Shown here: one piece after another, positions 33,663 through 41,075 of the stretch | How the letters are laid out: each line of letters begins with the position of its first letter | Position numbering within the stretch: position 1 is the stretch's first letter | Assembly: GCA_964454645.1 (NCBI GenBank) | Contig: CAYVTM010000001.1 | Location: forward strand, 558,001-622,000 | DNA: 64,000 nucleotides | Reading direction: 5' to 3' | DNA from: CAYVTM01 sp964454645 | GTDB lineage: Bacteria > Bacteroidota > Bacteroidia > Sphingobacteriales > Sphingobacteriaceae | Program-made: the position numbers and the translations under genes | The notes under the pieces: model-generated | What the model saw: only the letters and a program-made list of their open reading frames with translations | What the model was told of the DNA's origin: nothing | The model's database searches: none

Positions 33663-34472
33663 TTATTTATTAAAGCTTCTGAGGCGCAGCTCGGTAAGTT
33701 TCTTCTTGGTATAAAGCGGAAAAACCCCTTTCATCATCCATTCGTAATAACTGGGTTCTATCTTAAAAATCTCCGATACTAATTTCCCTTTATGCTTTCC
33801 GAAATTAAAGATTTCCTGTCCATCTTCATTATAAACCATCGTTCCCGCAAAATCTACATTTCGTTGAATGGTTGTAAAAGCATGTAGTGCATCCACATCG
33901 TTTTTTACCGGGAAAGATTCTCTGCCTTGTTTATCTATGTAAGCGGTGTTCTCATATTTTTCTACCTGTGCCAATAAGACTTCATAGGTTGCTTTAATAT
34001 CGGCTTCGGCCGAATGAGCGTTCTCCAGTTCTTTCTGGCAGTAAAATTTATAGGCAGCTTTAAGTGTACGCTGTTCCATCTGATGGAAAATATTTTGCAC
34101 ATCCACCGTTTTTCGGTTACTCAAATCAAAATCAACTTCTGCACGCAGAAACTCTTCCATTAAAATCGGGATATCGAATTTATTTGAATTGTATCCTGCT
34201 AAATCGCATTTATCCAAAAACTGCGCAAGCCCTTTTGCAATTTGACGAAAGGTAGGCTCTTCGGCAACATCGGCATCATAAATATTATGAATCAATGAAG
34301 CCTCAACAGGAATAGGTATCTCGGGATTGATACGCTTGGTTTTCACTTCTTCGGTACCATCGGGATTAACTTTTAAAACAGAAATTTCTACAATTCTGTC
34401 GGATGCTACATTTACTCCGGTAGATTCAATATCAAAAAATGCAAGCGGTTTTTTTAGGTTTAGTTTGATCAT
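33663..34472 (-). CDS. DnaQ-like 3'-5' exonuclease (ExoX-like C-terminus)
   Basis: 269 aa. DEDDh exonuclease fold: ExoI FFDIESTG (12-19), ExoII in LAGYNSNKFDIPIL (about 90-103), ExoIII in AHSAEADIKATYEVL (about 152-166), with His and Asp in place. Residues about 220-269 (FGKHKGKLVSEIFKIEPSYYEWMMKG) match the small C-terminal module seen in exonuclease X-like proteins. It likely trims DNA in repair or recombination. It could be called a Pol III epsilon-like subunit, but the short form and the extra module argue for a separate repair nuclease. Confidence 0.82.
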   Translation of the reverse strand: MIKLNLKKPLAFFDIESTGVNVASDRIVEISVLKVNPDGTEEVKTKRINPEIPIPVEASLIHNIYDADVAEEPTFRQIAKGLAQFLDKCDLAGYNSNKFDIPILMEEFLRAEVDFDLSNRKTVDVQNIFHQMEQRTLKAAYKFYCQKELENAHSAEADIKATYEVLLAQVEKYENTAYIDKQGRESFPVKNDVDALHAFTTIQRNVDFAGTMVYNEDGQEIFNFGKHKGKLVSEIFKIEPSYYEWMMKGVFPLYTKKKLTELRLRSFNK

Positions 34473-34504
34473 TCTAAATTGAAATTATCAGATAAATGTA
34501 CAAA

Positions 34505-34533
34505 AAAATCCCCGGCATTTGTCCGGGGATTTT
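34505..34533 (-). terminator. Terminator after the redoxin gene
   Basis: Perfect 11-bp stem (34505-34515 with 34523-34533), 7-nt loop, and a T7 run on the minus strand (A run 34502-34508). It lies 24 bp downstream of the redoxin stop codon and separates it from the exonuclease gene. Confidence 0.92.
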
Positions 34534-34556
34534 GTGTTTATAAATTTTACCAGGTT

Positions 34557-35162
34557 TTACTTTCTCCATTTAATGGTACAACCTATTGCTTTGGTATCGG
34601 TTATCGCCGGTTTATTGCCTGTAAGCAAAGCATCTACCGCTGTCTCCACATATTTCTTTGTAACTTTGGATGCATCTTCGGTATGATCATCGATGGCTCC
34701 GATATATTCGATCCTGTTTCCTGATTCCGTTTTGTTCAGGATAAACACATGGGGCGTACGTGTTGCTCCGTATGTCTTAGCAATCTCCTGGCTCTCATCC
34801 TGTAAATAAGGGAAAGGATAATTATATTTTTCTGCACGTTTCTGCATCTCTTCAAAAGAATCTTCGGGTTGAATTTTCGCATCGTTCGGATTGATAGCAA
34901 TCACCGGAAAACCTTTGGCAGCATACTTTTTATCTAAATCGATAATACGTTGTTCGTAAGCCTGAGAATAAGGACAATGATTGCAGGTGAAAATTACGAT
35001 ATAACCTTTTGCGTCCTGAAAGGATTTTAAGGAAACCTGTTTGCCATCGATATTTTTAAGATTAAAATCGATGGCATGATCCCCTACTTTGTAACCCTGC
35101 GCCCATACACCTTGTGTAAAGCATAGCAGAAAGAGCATTGTGAAAATGAGTTGTTTTTTCAT
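34557..35162 (-). CDS. Exported redoxin-family (AhpC/TSA-like) protein
   Basis: 201 aa with a signal peptide (about 1-22, ending GVWAQ). Thioredoxin fold with peroxiredoxin-like features: GDHAIDFNLKNIDGKQVSLKSF, then the active-site region IFTCNHCPYSQAYE, where the CxxC is CNHC (about residues 61-64), and a cis-Pro in ATRTPHVFIL (about 134). Members with CNHC motifs act as periplasmic thiol oxidoreductases or peroxiredoxin-like proteins. The partner is unknown. It lies 9 bp after another thioredoxin-fold gene (35172-35666), so the pair probably works in the same periplasmic redox process. Confidence 0.85.
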   Translation of the reverse strand: MKKQLIFTMLFLLCFTQGVWAQGYKVGDHAIDFNLKNIDGKQVSLKSFQDAKGYIVIFTCNHCPYSQAYEQRIIDLDKKYAAKGFPVIAINPNDAKIQPEDSFEEMQKRAEKYNYPFPYLQDESQEIAKTYGATRTPHVFILNKTESGNRIEYIGAIDDHTEDASKVTKKYVETAVDALLTGNKPAITDTKAIGCTIKWRK

Positions 35163-35171
35163 AATAGATAT

Positions 35172-35666
35172 TTATGGTTTTTGATTGATAATCGTTTTTA
35201 ACTCTTTATAGGTAAACTCCTGCTCATAAAAATCCCTTCTTCCTGAACCGGAAAATAGTAGGGTGGCAGGTATCGCTCCCGACCAGCTCTTATCTACCCG
35301 ATTGATAAAGCTGTCCATATCCTGTTCATCCAGCACAATTATTTCCGATTGAAGATTATGCTTTCCTATAAAAGGAAGAAGTGCAGAATGATACTTCGAT
35401 TTAAAATCGAGGCTCAACAGAAGAACCTTTACTTTCGACCGGTCGCTTACCGCCTCCTGATGAATACGGTCGAAATAAGGTAATTCCCTGATACAGGGAC
35501 CGCACCATGTTGCCCAAAAATTTAAAACATAGGTCGTATCTCCTCCCTGCTGCATTCGCTTTTCAATTTCGGAATAAGGCAAAATGACCTGACCCGAAAC
35601 ATTTAGAGAATACATGCATAAAGCAACCCATATAATGAATACTCCAGGCAGATTTTTAAGACTCAT
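35172..35666 (-). CDS. TlpA/ResA-like periplasmic thioredoxin
   Basis: 164 aa with an N-terminal hydrophobic signal or anchor (about 8-25) and a thioredoxin fold: NFWATWCGPCIRELPYF (WCGPC at about 53-57) and the cis-Pro loop GAIPATLLF (about 130-138). This is the pattern of membrane-tethered or periplasmic TlpA/ResA-type reductants, which keep protein or cytochrome thiols reduced. The client is not identifiable. It is the first gene of a two-gene unit with the redoxin and is divergent from the lipid A deacylase-like genes. Confidence 0.85.
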   Translation of the reverse strand: MSLKNLPGVFIIWVALCMYSLNVSGQVILPYSEIEKRMQQGGDTTYVLNFWATWCGPCIRELPYFDRIHQEAVSDRSKVKVLLLSLDFKSKYHSALLPFIGKHNLQSEIIVLDEQDMDSFINRVDKSWSGAIPATLLFSGSGRRDFYEQEFTYKELKTIINQKP

Positions 35667-35731
35667 TTGTTAAAATTAAGAAAATTATCAATTAGTTATT
35701 ACATTAGAAAAAAATCTGGCAAGCTATTTTT

Positions 35732-36367
35732 ATGATTATCCGTTTCACGCTCCTGATAGCCTCTTTTATAGGAATTTCGTCATCAGCTTATACGCAAGCT
35801 ATAAAAAGTAGCGACATCATTGCTTTGGAATACAATCTGAGTACCCACTCACTTCCCGATAATGGTCAATTACTGAACGACCGCGCTCAAGGCCTTGAAT
35901 TTACCTATGCATTTGCTACCAATCACCGGACAGATACCTGGATGCGCTATTTGAATGTGCAGCATATCGGCCTGACATTATTGTACATGGACTTATATGA
36001 ATTAGACGGCCTGAAAAACATGGCTCCCAAAGGTTCATCGGGAAGTTTTATCGGAATATTACCTGTCCTCTATTGCAAGCTATTCGGAGAAAAGAGGTTT
36101 CGTGCATATCTGGTTCCTACCTTCGGTATAGGGTATCAAACCAAAACCTGGTTCGATACTCCTACCGATTACAACCGTTTTATCAGTAGCGGTATCAATT
36201 TTTGTACAAAACTCGATTACCTGATGGAGTACAGAATTTCCCAACAGCTATCGGTCGATGCGGGATTGCGTTTTTTGCATTACTCGAATTCCGCATTTTA
36301 TTTACCGAATACCGGGATGAACTTTTTTACAGCTAAAACCGGATTGATTTATCGTTTGAATAATTAG
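35732..36367 (+). CDS. Outer-membrane acyloxyacyl hydrolase / PagL-like, N-terminal half
   Basis: 211 aa with a signal peptide (about 1-21) and amphipathic beta strands. Near the C-terminus it carries LHYSNSAFYLPNTGMNFF (His183, Ser185, Asn186), matching the HxSN catalytic motif and following PN-G-N segment of PagL-type lipid A 3-O-deacylases annotated as acyloxyacyl hydrolases in Bacteroidota. It would remove an acyl chain from lipid A in the outer membrane. Homologues I recall are about 370 aa in one chain; here the second half appears to be the next gene, 4 bp downstream. Catalytic assignment is by motif, and the glutamate partner is not certain. Confidence 0.65.
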   Translation: MIIRFTLLIASFIGISSSAYTQAIKSSDIIALEYNLSTHSLPDNGQLLNDRAQGLEFTYAFATNHRTDTWMRYLNVQHIGLTLLYMDLYELDGLKNMAPKGSSGSFIGILPVLYCKLFGEKRFRAYLVPTFGIGYQTKTWFDTPTDYNRFISSGINFCTKLDYLMEYRISQQLSVDAGLRFLHYSNSAFYLPNTGMNFFTAKTGLIYRLNN

Positions 36368-36371
36368 CAAT

Positions 36372-36896
36372 ATGAAGAGATTGAAGATTACCCTGGCACT
36401 GTTCGTATTCTGTCTTCCCATGAATATCATTCCGGCACAAGCACAGCATTTGGAAAGAAACACTTTCGAGCTTGCTGCGGGTGCCGGGCGCAGAGCCTAT
36501 ATCAATTCAAAAAAAGCAATGCTTCGCGCTACTTTTTCGGGATATTATAACATTCGCTTACACCCTTTATGGGATTTAAAATTAGGAGGCGATGCTATTT
36601 ATTACGATACTAAATATGATGGAAACCCTGCCGGCCCGGGATACCTGATTCGTGTCAGCTCCTACGAACATTTCTCTTATGCGGGCGTTGTGGGTTTCGA
36701 TTTTAAGATGAATCGTTTAATGCTCGAAGGAGGTGTTGGAAGATATATTCATTTCAACAGCCTATACGATCTGAAATATTATACCAAAGTGGGGCTACGC
36801 TATTTAATCACCCCCAATCTCACTACCGGCTTTTCTATGCGTGCGCATGCCAACGAGGCCGACTATATCGATTTTGGCCTCAGCGTAAAGTTTTAA
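36372..36896 (+). CDS. Outer-membrane beta-barrel protein, partner of the PagL-like gene
   Basis: 174 aa with its own signal peptide (about 1-24, ending PAQAQ). The rest is alternating aromatic/polar beta sequence ending in Phe, typical of an outer-membrane barrel: MLRATFSGYYNIRLHPLWDLKLGGDAIYYDTKYD and the end RAHANEADYIDFGLSVKF. That end resembles the C-terminal half of Bacteroidota acyloxyacyl hydrolases ('KTH..ADYIEWG'). With the preceding gene only 4 bp upstream, it is either the split second half of the enzyme or a duplicated companion barrel. It is convergent with the methyltransferase gene, 8 bp away. Confidence 0.6.
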   Translation: MKRLKITLALFVFCLPMNIIPAQAQHLERNTFELAAGAGRRAYINSKKAMLRATFSGYYNIRLHPLWDLKLGGDAIYYDTKYDGNPAGPGYLIRVSSYEHFSYAGVVGFDFKMNRLMLEGGVGRYIHFNSLYDLKYYTKVGLRYLITPNLTTGFSMRAHANEADYIDFGLSVKF

Positions 36897-36904
36897 TTTT
36901 TAAT

Positions 36905-37708
36905 TTATTCTGATTTTGTTTCAATCAAATAGTACACGCAGGTCGTAAAGAAATTGCGAACAAAAGGTAAGGCCTGAATAAAAGCAAACTGTAGCTTTGG
37001 TTCCAGGTTAAATTTATAGCGATAAATAGGATTAATCAGGTAATGTTTTCTACTGACAATCCTGTATCCTGTGTTTTTTATTATCCGTTTAAAACGCTCG
37101 ATCGAAATTCCGGTATCTTTAATTTCCAGGAGCTCTTTAATAACAGCCTCTTGTTCTCCACCCGCTTTCAGGATCACCTTATATAAAAATGCCGGCAATA
37201 AATGATAGTAAGGCAGTTTACTCAGCAGTTTATTTTTACAGATCTGCTGATGTCCGCCGAAAGGCATATACCAGGGAGGGAATCCGAAGAATATTTTTCC
37301 ATGAGGAGCTAAATAGCGTTTCAGATAGTCGATAATTTTTTCCTGATCCGGAATATGTTCGATAGAATCTTTTAAGATAATTACATCAAATTGATGTGAG
37401 AAATCTTTCTCAAAATCAACATCATAAATATTTTTTGCAACAAAACGCGCCAGGCCCTTCTGTATTTCTGCCTTCATAAATCCTTCAGCCATACGCACAC
37501 GTTCCGGGCTTAAATCCACCCCCACTACCTTACATCCTAAGTCAGTAAAGGCCTTTAGCACACCTCCTTCCCCACAGCCTATTTCCAGTACCTGAGAATG
37601 TTCGTTCAATTCAATTTTATGGGCAATAAAAGGCAGTACAAAATTTCTGGAATTTTCATACTGCTGATTAAAATAACGGTCCCAATCCGAATGAAATTCA
37701 AATGCCAT
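36905..37708 (-). CDS. SAM-dependent methyltransferase (class I, UbiE/COQ5-like)
   Basis: 267 aa from MAFEFHSDWDRYF. Motif I VLEIGCGEGG (about 37-46), motif II GVDLSPE, motif post-II DVIILKDSIEHIP, typical of small-molecule methyltransferases. The C-terminus has a hydrophobic stretch and a family-unspecific tail. The start was set at the ATG at 37706-37708, which has an AAGGA ribosome site 4 bases upstream; an in-frame TTG 11 codons further up reads through a hairpin and is unlikely to be the start. That hairpin (37713-37738) contains the ribosome site. Substrate unknown. Confidence 0.78.
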   Translation of the reverse strand: MAFEFHSDWDRYFNQQYENSRNFVLPFIAHKIELNEHSQVLEIGCGEGGVLKAFTDLGCKVVGVDLSPERVRMAEGFMKAEIQKGLARFVAKNIYDVDFEKDFSHQFDVIILKDSIEHIPDQEKIIDYLKRYLAPHGKIFFGFPPWYMPFGGHQQICKNKLLSKLPYYHLLPAFLYKVILKAGGEQEAVIKELLEIKDTGISIERFKRIIKNTGYRIVSRKHYLINPIYRYKFNLEPKLQFAFIQALPFVRNFFTTCVYYLIETKSE

Positions 37709-37712
37709 AGAT

Positions 37713-37738
37713 CCTTCCCGGCCTATTGAGCCGGAAGG
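37713..37738 (-). promoter_or_regulatory. Hairpin covering the ribosome site of the methyltransferase gene
   Basis: CCTTCCGGC pairs with GCCGGGAAGG (one bulged base, 7-nt loop). Its descending arm includes the GGGAAGG that would serve as ribosome-binding site for the ATG at 37706-37708. The stem is GC-rich compared with its surroundings. Translational control is an inference. Confidence 0.4.
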
Positions 37739-37840
37739 CAATAATAAACATTTTTTTTAAAGCATACATCTTAGAACAAAGCCTTAAAATATCTATTAGA
37801 GGCTTATCGCTTTCAAGGATTTTTTTTTACCTTCGTTGCA

Positions 37841-39598
37841 ATGGATAATTTTATTGTTTCAGCTCGTAAATATCGTCCGGCAACTTTTGATACGGTTGTC
37901 GGTCAGTCACATATTACCAATACGCTTAAAAACGCGATAAAGAACAATCATCTGGCTCAGGCTTTTTTGTTTTGCGGCCCGCGTGGGGTCGGAAAAACCA
38001 CCTGTGCGCGTATTCTGGCGAAAACCATTAATTGTCAGAATCTTCAGGACAATCAGGAAGCCTGCGATCAATGTGAATCCTGCCTTTCTTTTAAGAACGG
38101 AAATTCACTAAATGTTCACGAGCTTGATGCTGCTTCGAATAATTCCGTAGAAGATATACGAAGCTTGGTTGAGCAGGTTCGTTTTGCTCCTCCTTCCGGA
38201 AAATATAAAATCTATATCATCGATGAGGTTCACATGCTTTCAACAAGTGCATTCAATGCCTTTCTGAAAACATTGGAAGAGCCTCCGTCCTATGCTATAT
38301 TTATTTTAGCGACCACTGAGAAACATAAAATTATTCCGACTATTCTTTCCCGTTGCCAGATATTCGACTTCAACCGTATTCAGGTTGAAGACATCACGCA
38401 GCATTTAGCATACATCGCCAAAAACGAACAGATTCAAGCCGAAGAGGAAGCCCTGCATACCATTGCTCAAAAAGCCGACGGAGCTTTACGTGATGCACTC
38501 TCGATCTTCGACCAAATCGTAAGCTTTGCCGGAAATCAATTAAGCTATCAATCGGTCATCGATAATTTAAATATTCTCGATTACGATTATTATTTCCGAA
38601 TGACGCAAGCCATCATTGATGAAGATGTTAAAAGTGTTTTATTGATTTTCGATGAGATCTTAAACAAAGGTTTCGACGGAAATAATTGCATCAATGGTTT
38701 GAGTGAACACTTCCGTAATCTTTTGGTAAGCAAAGACCCCGAAACCCTTAAGTTGCTGAAGGTAAGCGATAGTATAAAAGAACGCTATTTGAACCAATCG
38801 AGGGAAGTATCTGTCGGATTACTGATGAGCGCCCTATCGCTTGCTAATCAATGCGACATTCATTACAAAACCAGTAAAAACCAACGTTTACATGTAGAAC
38901 TGGCACTAATGAAAATATGCCATATACCCTCAGCGCTTAATCTCTCTCAACTTCCCGCAACACAGCAGGAGGTAAAAAAAAAACCTGATACAGTAACAAA
39001 TACTGCTTCGGAGATAACTAAATCTGTCCGGGAAAACAAACCGGCACAAACGCCGGATATTCCGAAAAGCCCATTCCCCCCAAGCACTCCGGCTACGGGC
39101 GGATTAAAAAAAGTACAACGTACGAATTCGGGAAATGGCTTTAAGCTTCCAACCCTCGATGAGCTTAATACAGAATCTCCGGTACATAAGGAAACAACCG
39201 AAACCAATCATCCGATATTAAATCTGCCAACAGAAACTTTTACCGAAAGCGATTTACTCGGAGTCTGGGACAAGTTGTGTAATGACATGATGAAACAAAA
39301 CAAAATCGGACTGCATACATTAATGCAGATGAACAAACCTATGATTGTGAATGCCGATCAGTATTTGTTAAAAGTTTCAAACAAAGTAGAGTCCGAATTG
39401 TTTAACGATGAGCGTTCGGAAATATTAGAAAAGATTCGTGCAGCTTTGCATAATTTCAAACTGGATATACTGGTAGAGGTTGACGAAAGTGCGGAAAGCC
39501 ATAGGCCTTATACAAACCTCGAAAAATTCGATGCCATGTCGGCAAAAAACCCCAATCTCTTTCTGTTAAAAGACCGCTTGGGTTTAGACCTGGATTAA
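37841..39598 (+). CDS. dnaX: DNA polymerase III subunit tau (and probably gamma)
   Basis: 585 aa clamp-loader ATPase. Walker A GPRGVGKT (46-53), zinc module cysteines C65, C75, C78, C81, DEVH Walker B (128-131), SRC sensor 1 in TILSRCQIFDF, and domain III collar ending near residue 370. A low-complexity linker and a tau-type C-terminal domain (about 460-585) follow. Exactly at the boundary lies an A10 run (38974-38983, codons 378-381). Slippage by -1 gives ACC TGA directly, making a 382-residue protein; the third frame stops after four codons. This is the arrangement by which other bacteria make the short gamma form. The full frame is open, so tau is certain and gamma is inferred. Confidence 0.95.
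   Translation: MDNFIVSARKYRPATFDTVVGQSHITNTLKNAIKNNHLAQAFLFCGPRGVGKTTCARILAKTINCQNLQDNQEACDQCESCLSFKNGNSLNVHELDAASNNSVEDIRSLVEQVRFAPPSGKYKIYIIDEVHMLSTSAFNAFLKTLEEPPSYAIFILATTEKHKIIPTILSRCQIFDFNRIQVEDITQHLAYIAKNEQIQAEEEALHTIAQKADGALRDALSIFDQIVSFAGNQLSYQSVIDNLNILDYDYYFRMTQAIIDEDVKSVLLIFDEILNKGFDGNNCINGLSEHFRNLLVSKDPETLKLLKVSDSIKERYLNQSREVSVGLLMSALSLANQCDIHYKTSKNQRLHVELALMKICHIPSALNLSQLPATQQEVKKKPDTVTNTASEITKSVRENKPAQTPDIPKSPFPPSTPATGGLKKVQRTNSGNGFKLPTLDELNTESPVHKETTETNHPILNLPTETFTESDLLGVWDKLCNDMMKQNKIGLHTLMQMNKPMIVNADQYLLKVSNKVESELFNDERSEILEKIRAALHNFKLDILVEVDESAESHRPYTNLEKFDAMSAKNPNLFLLKDRLGLDLD
38974..38986 (+). promoter_or_regulatory. A10 slippage site in dnaX (gamma/tau recoding signal)
   Basis: Ten consecutive A within GTA AAA AAA AAA CCT. 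The -1 frame reads ACC TGA at 38983-38988 and the other frame reaches TAA at 38994-38996. Comparable to the slippery runs of dnaX in Thermus (transcriptional slippage) and E. coli (ribosomal -1 shift). Activity not shown here. Confidence 0.6.
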
Positions 39599-39646
39599 CA
39601 GGAAAACCCAATAAAACATAAGAATGCAATAAATTAAGATAATCTC

Positions 39647-39676
39647 TTGATTCATGGTAACATTCGATTAAATTTG
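39647..39676 (+). promoter_or_regulatory. Promoter of icd
   Basis: TTG at 39647-39649, 19-nt spacer, TAAATTTG at 39669-39676 (exact -7 consensus). Predicted start of transcription is near 39682, so the leader before the ATG at 39696 is only about 14 nt. Confidence 0.78.
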
Positions 39677-39695
39677 CGCAAAAAATATACAAGAT

Positions 39696-40922
39696 ATGTC
39701 AAAAATAAAAGTAGCCAATCCGGTAGTAGAATTAGACGGTGACGAGATGACCCGCATTATCTGGGATTTCATTAAGAACAAGCTTATCTTCCCTTATTTA
39801 GATATAGACATTAAGTATTTCGACTTAGGTATTGAGCATCGTGATGCTACCAACGACCAGGTAACGATTGATGCTGCCGAAGCGATCAAAAAATACAATG
39901 TAGGTATTAAATGCGCTACCATCACTCCGGATGAAGCACGTGTGAGTGAATTCAACCTGAAACAAATGTGGAAATCACCTAACGGAACCATTCGTAATAT
40001 TTTAGATGGTACCGTATTCCGTGAACCTATTGTGATGAAAAATGTTCCGAGATTGGTTCCGAACTGGACGGCCCCTATTTGCATTGGTCGTCACGCATTT
40101 GGAGATCAATACCGCGCTACCGATTTTGTTACCAAAGGAAAAGGTAAACTAAGCATTAAATTCGAAGGCGAGAACGGAGAAATAATCGAACATGAAGTAT
40201 ATAACTTCCAGGGAGATGGTGTAGCATTGGCTATGTACAATACCGATGAATCGATCAAAGGTTTTGCACGCGCTTGTTTCAATCAGGCTTTATTGAAAAA
40301 ATGGCCTTTATTCCTATCCACTAAAAATACGATCCTTAAAAAATACGACGGACGTTTCAAAGATCTCTTTGAAGAAATCTATCAAAACGAATTCAAAGCA
40401 AAAATGGATGCTGTTGGAATTACCTACGAGCATCGTTTAATTGACGACATGGTTGCATCCGCTTTGAAATGGAATGGCAATTTTGTATGGGCTTGTAAAA
40501 ACTACGATGGAGACGTGCAATCAGATACAGTTGCTCAGGGATTCGGCTCTTTAGGCTTGATGACCTCAACCTTGGTTACTCCGGATGGAGGAACCATGGA
40601 AGCTGAAGCAGCTCACGGAACTGTTACACGTCATTATCGCGATCATCAGGCAGGTAAGCCTACCTCTACAAACCCAATCGCTTCTATCTTTGCATGGACA
40701 CGCGGATTGGCATTCAGAGGTAAACTGGATAATAACCGGGACCTGATTAATTTCTGTGATGCATTAGAAAAAGTATGTATCGATACAGTTGAGTCGGGTA
40801 AAATGACCAAAGACTTAGCCGTTTGTATCCATGGAAACAAAGTGAATCATGGTGAACATTATTTATATACCGAAGAGTTCCTCAATGAGCTTGATAAAGA
40901 ACTAAAAATCCGTTTAGGATAA
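39696..40922 (+). CDS. icd: NADP-dependent isocitrate dehydrogenase (type II, eukaryote-like)
   Basis: 408 aa, the size of homodimeric IDH1/IDH2-type enzymes. Conserved: VVELDGDEMTRIIW (10-23), CATITPDEARVSEF (TPDE near 78), WKSPNGTIRNILDGTVFREPI (substrate Ser and Arg), TDFVTKGKG, the metal-binding Asp residues around YDGDVQSDTVAQGFGSLGLM, and the NADP region AAHGTVTRHYR (about 308-318). It catalyses oxidative decarboxylation of isocitrate to 2-oxoglutarate in the TCA cycle, linking to sucD and the 2-oxo acid dehydrogenase genes in this window. It has its own promoter and a strong terminator at 40944-40986. Confidence 0.97.
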   Translation: MSKIKVANPVVELDGDEMTRIIWDFIKNKLIFPYLDIDIKYFDLGIEHRDATNDQVTIDAAEAIKKYNVGIKCATITPDEARVSEFNLKQMWKSPNGTIRNILDGTVFREPIVMKNVPRLVPNWTAPICIGRHAFGDQYRATDFVTKGKGKLSIKFEGENGEIIEHEVYNFQGDGVALAMYNTDESIKGFARACFNQALLKKWPLFLSTKNTILKKYDGRFKDLFEEIYQNEFKAKMDAVGITYEHRLIDDMVASALKWNGNFVWACKNYDGDVQSDTVAQGFGSLGLMTSTLVTPDGGTMEAEAAHGTVTRHYRDHQAGKPTSTNPIASIFAWTRGLAFRGKLDNNRDLINFCDALEKVCIDTVESGKMTKDLAVCIHGNKVNHGEHYLYTEEFLNELDKELKIRLG

Positions 40923-40943
40923 TTCGAACAAACGATTTTATAC

Positions 40944-40986
40944 AAGATGCCCCCGGCAATATAAATGTTGGGGGCATCTTTATTTT
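40944..40986 (+). terminator. Terminator of icd
   Basis: 11-bp GC-rich stem (AAGATGCCCCC at 40944-40954 with GGGGGCATCTT at 40970-40980), prolonged inside by four weaker pairs, followed by TATTTTC. It begins 21 bp after the icd stop. It also shows that the ATG at 40965 inside the hairpin is not the start of the next gene. Confidence 0.9.
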
Positions 40987-41075
40987 CTACCCCTTCAAAT
41001 CGTAAATACTGTTTTTGCATTCTCATTTTTCCCTCTCTTTTTTCCGAAATACGTACCTTTATAAAAAAACAAACC

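Noticed and set aside
40965..41075. Extended start for the T9SS esterase
   Set aside because: The ATG lies in the icd terminator hairpin; a proper signal peptide starts at 41076.
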